NCBI GenBank assembly: GCA_044344935.1
Contig: JBIJCA010000232.1
Coordinates: 1 to 7,453, forward strand
DNA: 7,453 nucleotides
Reading direction: 5' to 3'
Source of the DNA: Aquimonas sp044344935
GTDB taxonomy: Bacteria; Pseudomonadota; Gammaproteobacteria; Xanthomonadales; Xanthomonadaceae
The notes beneath the pieces are model-generated. The model did not search any database. It was not told where the DNA came from and saw only the letters and a list, made by a program, of their open reading frames with translations. Numbering within the stretch: position 1 is the stretch's first letter; each line of letters begins with the position of its first letter. The translations under genes and the position numbers were made by a program. Positions 5,839 to 7,453 of this stretch are shown in pieces.

Positions 5839-6724
5839 TGCGAACCGCACGCTGCGCGTTGCCCTGATCCAGGACCGCGACCGCGGCTCGGTCGAGGCCA
5901 ATCTCGTGCGCATCGAAGCGTGCGTCGCCGAAGCAGCCGACGCAGGCGCGAAGCTTGTGCTGCTGCAGGAGCTGCACAACGGCGCCTACTTCTGCCAGCA
6001 CGAGAGCGTGGACGAGTTCGACCGCGCCGAGCCCATCCCCGGCCCCAGCACCGAGCGTCTGGGTGAGCTGGCGAAGCGCCACGGCCTGGTGATCGTGTCC
6101 TCGCTGTTCGAGCGCCGCGCGGCCGGCCTGTACCACAACACCGCGGTGGTGTTCGAGGCCGACGGCAGCATCGCTGGCAAGTACCGCAAGATGCACATCC
6201 CGGACGATCCGGGCTTTCTCGAGAAGTTCTACTTCACTCCCGGCGACCTCGGCTTCGAGCCCATCGACACTTCGGTCGGTCGCCTCGGCGTGCTGGTCTG
6301 CTGGGATCAGTGGTACCCGGAAGCCGCGCGCCTGATGGCCCTGGCCGGGGCCGAGCTGCTGCTGTATCCGACGGCGATCGGCTGGGACCCGAACGATGCT
6401 CAAGACGAGCAGGATCGCCAGCGAATGGCCTGGATCCTGTCGCATCGCGGCCATTCGGTCGCCAACGGCCTGCCGGTGCTGAGCTGCAATCGCACGGGCT
6501 TCGAGCCCTCGCCCACCGGCGGCAGCGGCATCCGCTTCTGGGGCAGTTCGATCGTGCTCGGCCCGCAGGGCGAGATCCTCAATGAGGCCGATACCGACAG
6601 CGACACGGTGCTGCTGGCCGACGTCGATCTCAAGCGCTCGGAAGCCGTGCGCCGGATCTGGCCCTTCCTGCGCGACCGCCGCATCGATGCCTACGCCGAC
6701 CTGCTGAAGCGCTACCGTGACTGA
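5825..6724 (+). CDS. aguB: N-carbamoylputrescine amidase
   Basis: AguB is a cytoplasmic nitrilase-superfamily enzyme that hydrolyses N-carbamoylputrescine to putrescine, CO2 and ammonia, completing the agmatine route. In 299 residues the catalytic triad is Glu49 (LLQELHNG), Lys122 (YRKMHIPD) and Cys159 (VCWDQWYPE). Further family marks are PGPSTERL (72-79), FYFTPGD (135-141), YPTAIGW (181-187), NRTGFEP (222-228), and FWGSSIVLGPQGE (238-250). Length and motifs match bacterial and plant N-carbamoylputrescine amidases. AGGAG (5814-5818) lies 6 bases before the ATG, inside the end of aguA, and the 14-base overlap argues for coupled translation. Its stop overlaps the next gene by 8 bases. The pairing with aguA makes the substrate assignment strong. 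Confidence 0.95.
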   Translation: MSKSDANRTLRVALIQDRDRGSVEANLVRIEACVAEAADAGAKLVLLQELHNGAYFCQHESVDEFDRAEPIPGPSTERLGELAKRHGLVIVSSLFERRAAGLYHNTAVVFEADGSIAGKYRKMHIPDDPGFLEKFYFTPGDLGFEPIDTSVGRLGVLVCWDQWYPEAARLMALAGAELLLYPTAIGWDPNDAQDEQDRQRMAWILSHRGHSVANGLPVLSCNRTGFEPSPTGGSGIRFWGSSIVLGPQGEILNEADTDSDTVLLADVDLKRSEAVRRIWPFLRDRRIDAYADLLKRYRD

Positions 6725-7453
6725 GGCACAGCAGGACGTCGCTGCCGACGCCACCCACGACCCGCTCGCCGGCCAGCCGATCGCGGAGATCGAACGCGAT
6801 GGCGTCCACTACACCCTGCTCGGCACGGCGCATGTCTCGCAGGCCAGCGTGGACGCCGTCCGCGCGCTGGCCGCACAGCAGCGCTTCGACGCGATCGCAG
6901 TCGAGCTGTGCGAGCCGCGCTACCAGTCCCTGCGCGATCCGGACGCGCTTTCCCGGCTGGACCTGTTTCGCGTGATCAAGGAAGGCAAGGTCAGCCTGGT
7001 CGCGGCCAACCTCGCTCTGTCCGCCTATCAGCGTCGCCTGGCCGAACAGTTGGGCGTCGAGCCCGGCGCGGAGATGCTGGCGGCCATCGACGAGGGTCAG
7101 CGCCTGCATCTGCCGGTCTGGCGCGTCGACCGCGATGTGGCCATCACGCTCAAGCGCACCGCGGCCTCGGTCGGCTTCTGGCAGCGCATGACGATGATGA
7201 GTGGCCTGCTCGCGAGCCTCCTGGTCAGCGAGAAGATCGAAGAAGACGAGATCGAGAAGCTGAAGGAGGGCGATCTGCTGGAAGCCACCTTCGGCGAGTT
7301 CGCGAAGAGCCGCGAGCCCCTGTATCGCGCGCTGATCGCAGAGCGCGATCAGTACATGGCCGCTGCACTGCGCCAGGAGTCAACCCGCAATCCCCTGGCG
7401 CGGCGGGTACTGGTGGTCATTGGCGCAGGTCACCTCGCGGGCCTAGCCCAGCA
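6717..7453 (+). CDS. TraB-family protein (3' end beyond window edge)
   Basis: 245 codons are visible and open to the right edge. TraB/TRABD family marks are present: YTLLGTAHVS (32-41), AIAVELCEPRY (59-69), GVEPGAEMLAAI (113-124), a conserved VDRDVAITLKR (137-147), LIAERDQYMA (206-215), and VVIGAGHLAG (233-242). The invariant GTAHVS, Glu63 and GAGHLAG elements are the ones thought to make up the putative metal/catalytic site in TraB and the distantly related Tiki/GumN proteins. Prokaryotic members often run to about 400 residues with C-terminal membrane helices; that part would lie outside the window. A strongly charged helix (172-186) follows a short hydrophobic stretch (159-170). The biochemical role of bacterial members is not established. 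I chose the GTG at 6717, which overlaps the aguB stop (GTGACTGA, 6717-6724). The ribosome site is weak (GAAG at 6706-6709), and no other start precedes the first conserved motif at a suitable distance. Confidence 0.9.
   Translation, partial: MTEAQQDVAADATHDPLAGQPIAEIERDGVHYTLLGTAHVSQASVDAVRALAAQQRFDAIAVELCEPRYQSLRDPDALSRLDLFRVIKEGKVSLVAANLALSAYQRRLAEQLGVEPGAEMLAAIDEGQRLHLPVWRVDRDVAITLKRTAASVGFWQRMTMMSGLLASLLVSEKIEEDEIEKLKEGDLLEATFGEFAKSREPLYRALIAERDQYMAAALRQESTRNPLARRVLVVIGAGHLAGLAQ

Noticed and set aside
5795..6754. A 319-codon open frame on the minus strand
   Set aside because: It is the antisense shadow of aguB, whose catalytic triad and full-length motifs are on the plus strand.
1..7453. 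Possible mobile element, CRISPR array, tRNA or defence island
   Set aside because: No transposase, integrase, terminal repeats, regularly spaced repeats or tRNA-like folds were seen by eye; composition looks even across the window.

Overview
The window looks like ordinary chromosomal DNA from a GC-rich gammaproteobacterium, most likely in or near the Xanthomonadales (Lysobacterales). Three things point there. The L36 protein is of the 41-residue, zinc-ligand-poor type and closely resembles the Xanthomonas protein as I remember it. Promoters have TACAAT-type -10 boxes in otherwise GC-rich DNA. An agmatine deiminase and an N-carbamoylputrescine amidase lie side by side. This assignment rests on remembered family sequences, not on a search.

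Left part, minus strand (1-2358): a lipoprotein lytic transglycosylase of the MltD type is followed, with a 4-base GTGA overlap, by miaA (tRNA dimethylallyltransferase), which runs off the left edge. A short divergent intergenic region (2347-2467) carries candidate -10 boxes for both directions.

Middle, plus strand (2468-4267): a YjgR/DUF853-type HerA-like ATPase is followed by a tiny monocistronic rpmJ gene (4094-4219). That gene is too short for many ORF callers. It has a near-consensus promoter and a clean rho-independent terminator.

Right part, plus strand (4381-7453): four tightly overlapping genes form what looks like one operon. They encode a 122-residue exported protein with a BamE/SmpA-like sequence pattern, agmatine deiminase (aguA), N-carbamoylputrescine amidase (aguB) and a TraB-family protein cut by the right edge. 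AguA and AguB together convert agmatine to putrescine, CO2 and two ammonia. The roles of the two flanking genes are unknown.

I found no mobile element, CRISPR array, tRNA, rRNA or defence-type cassette. Nothing here clearly amounts to a new system. The observations most worth a second look are the two uncharacterised genes coupled to the agmatine pathway, the inverted repeat over the rpmJ promoter, and the mltD-miaA coupling.
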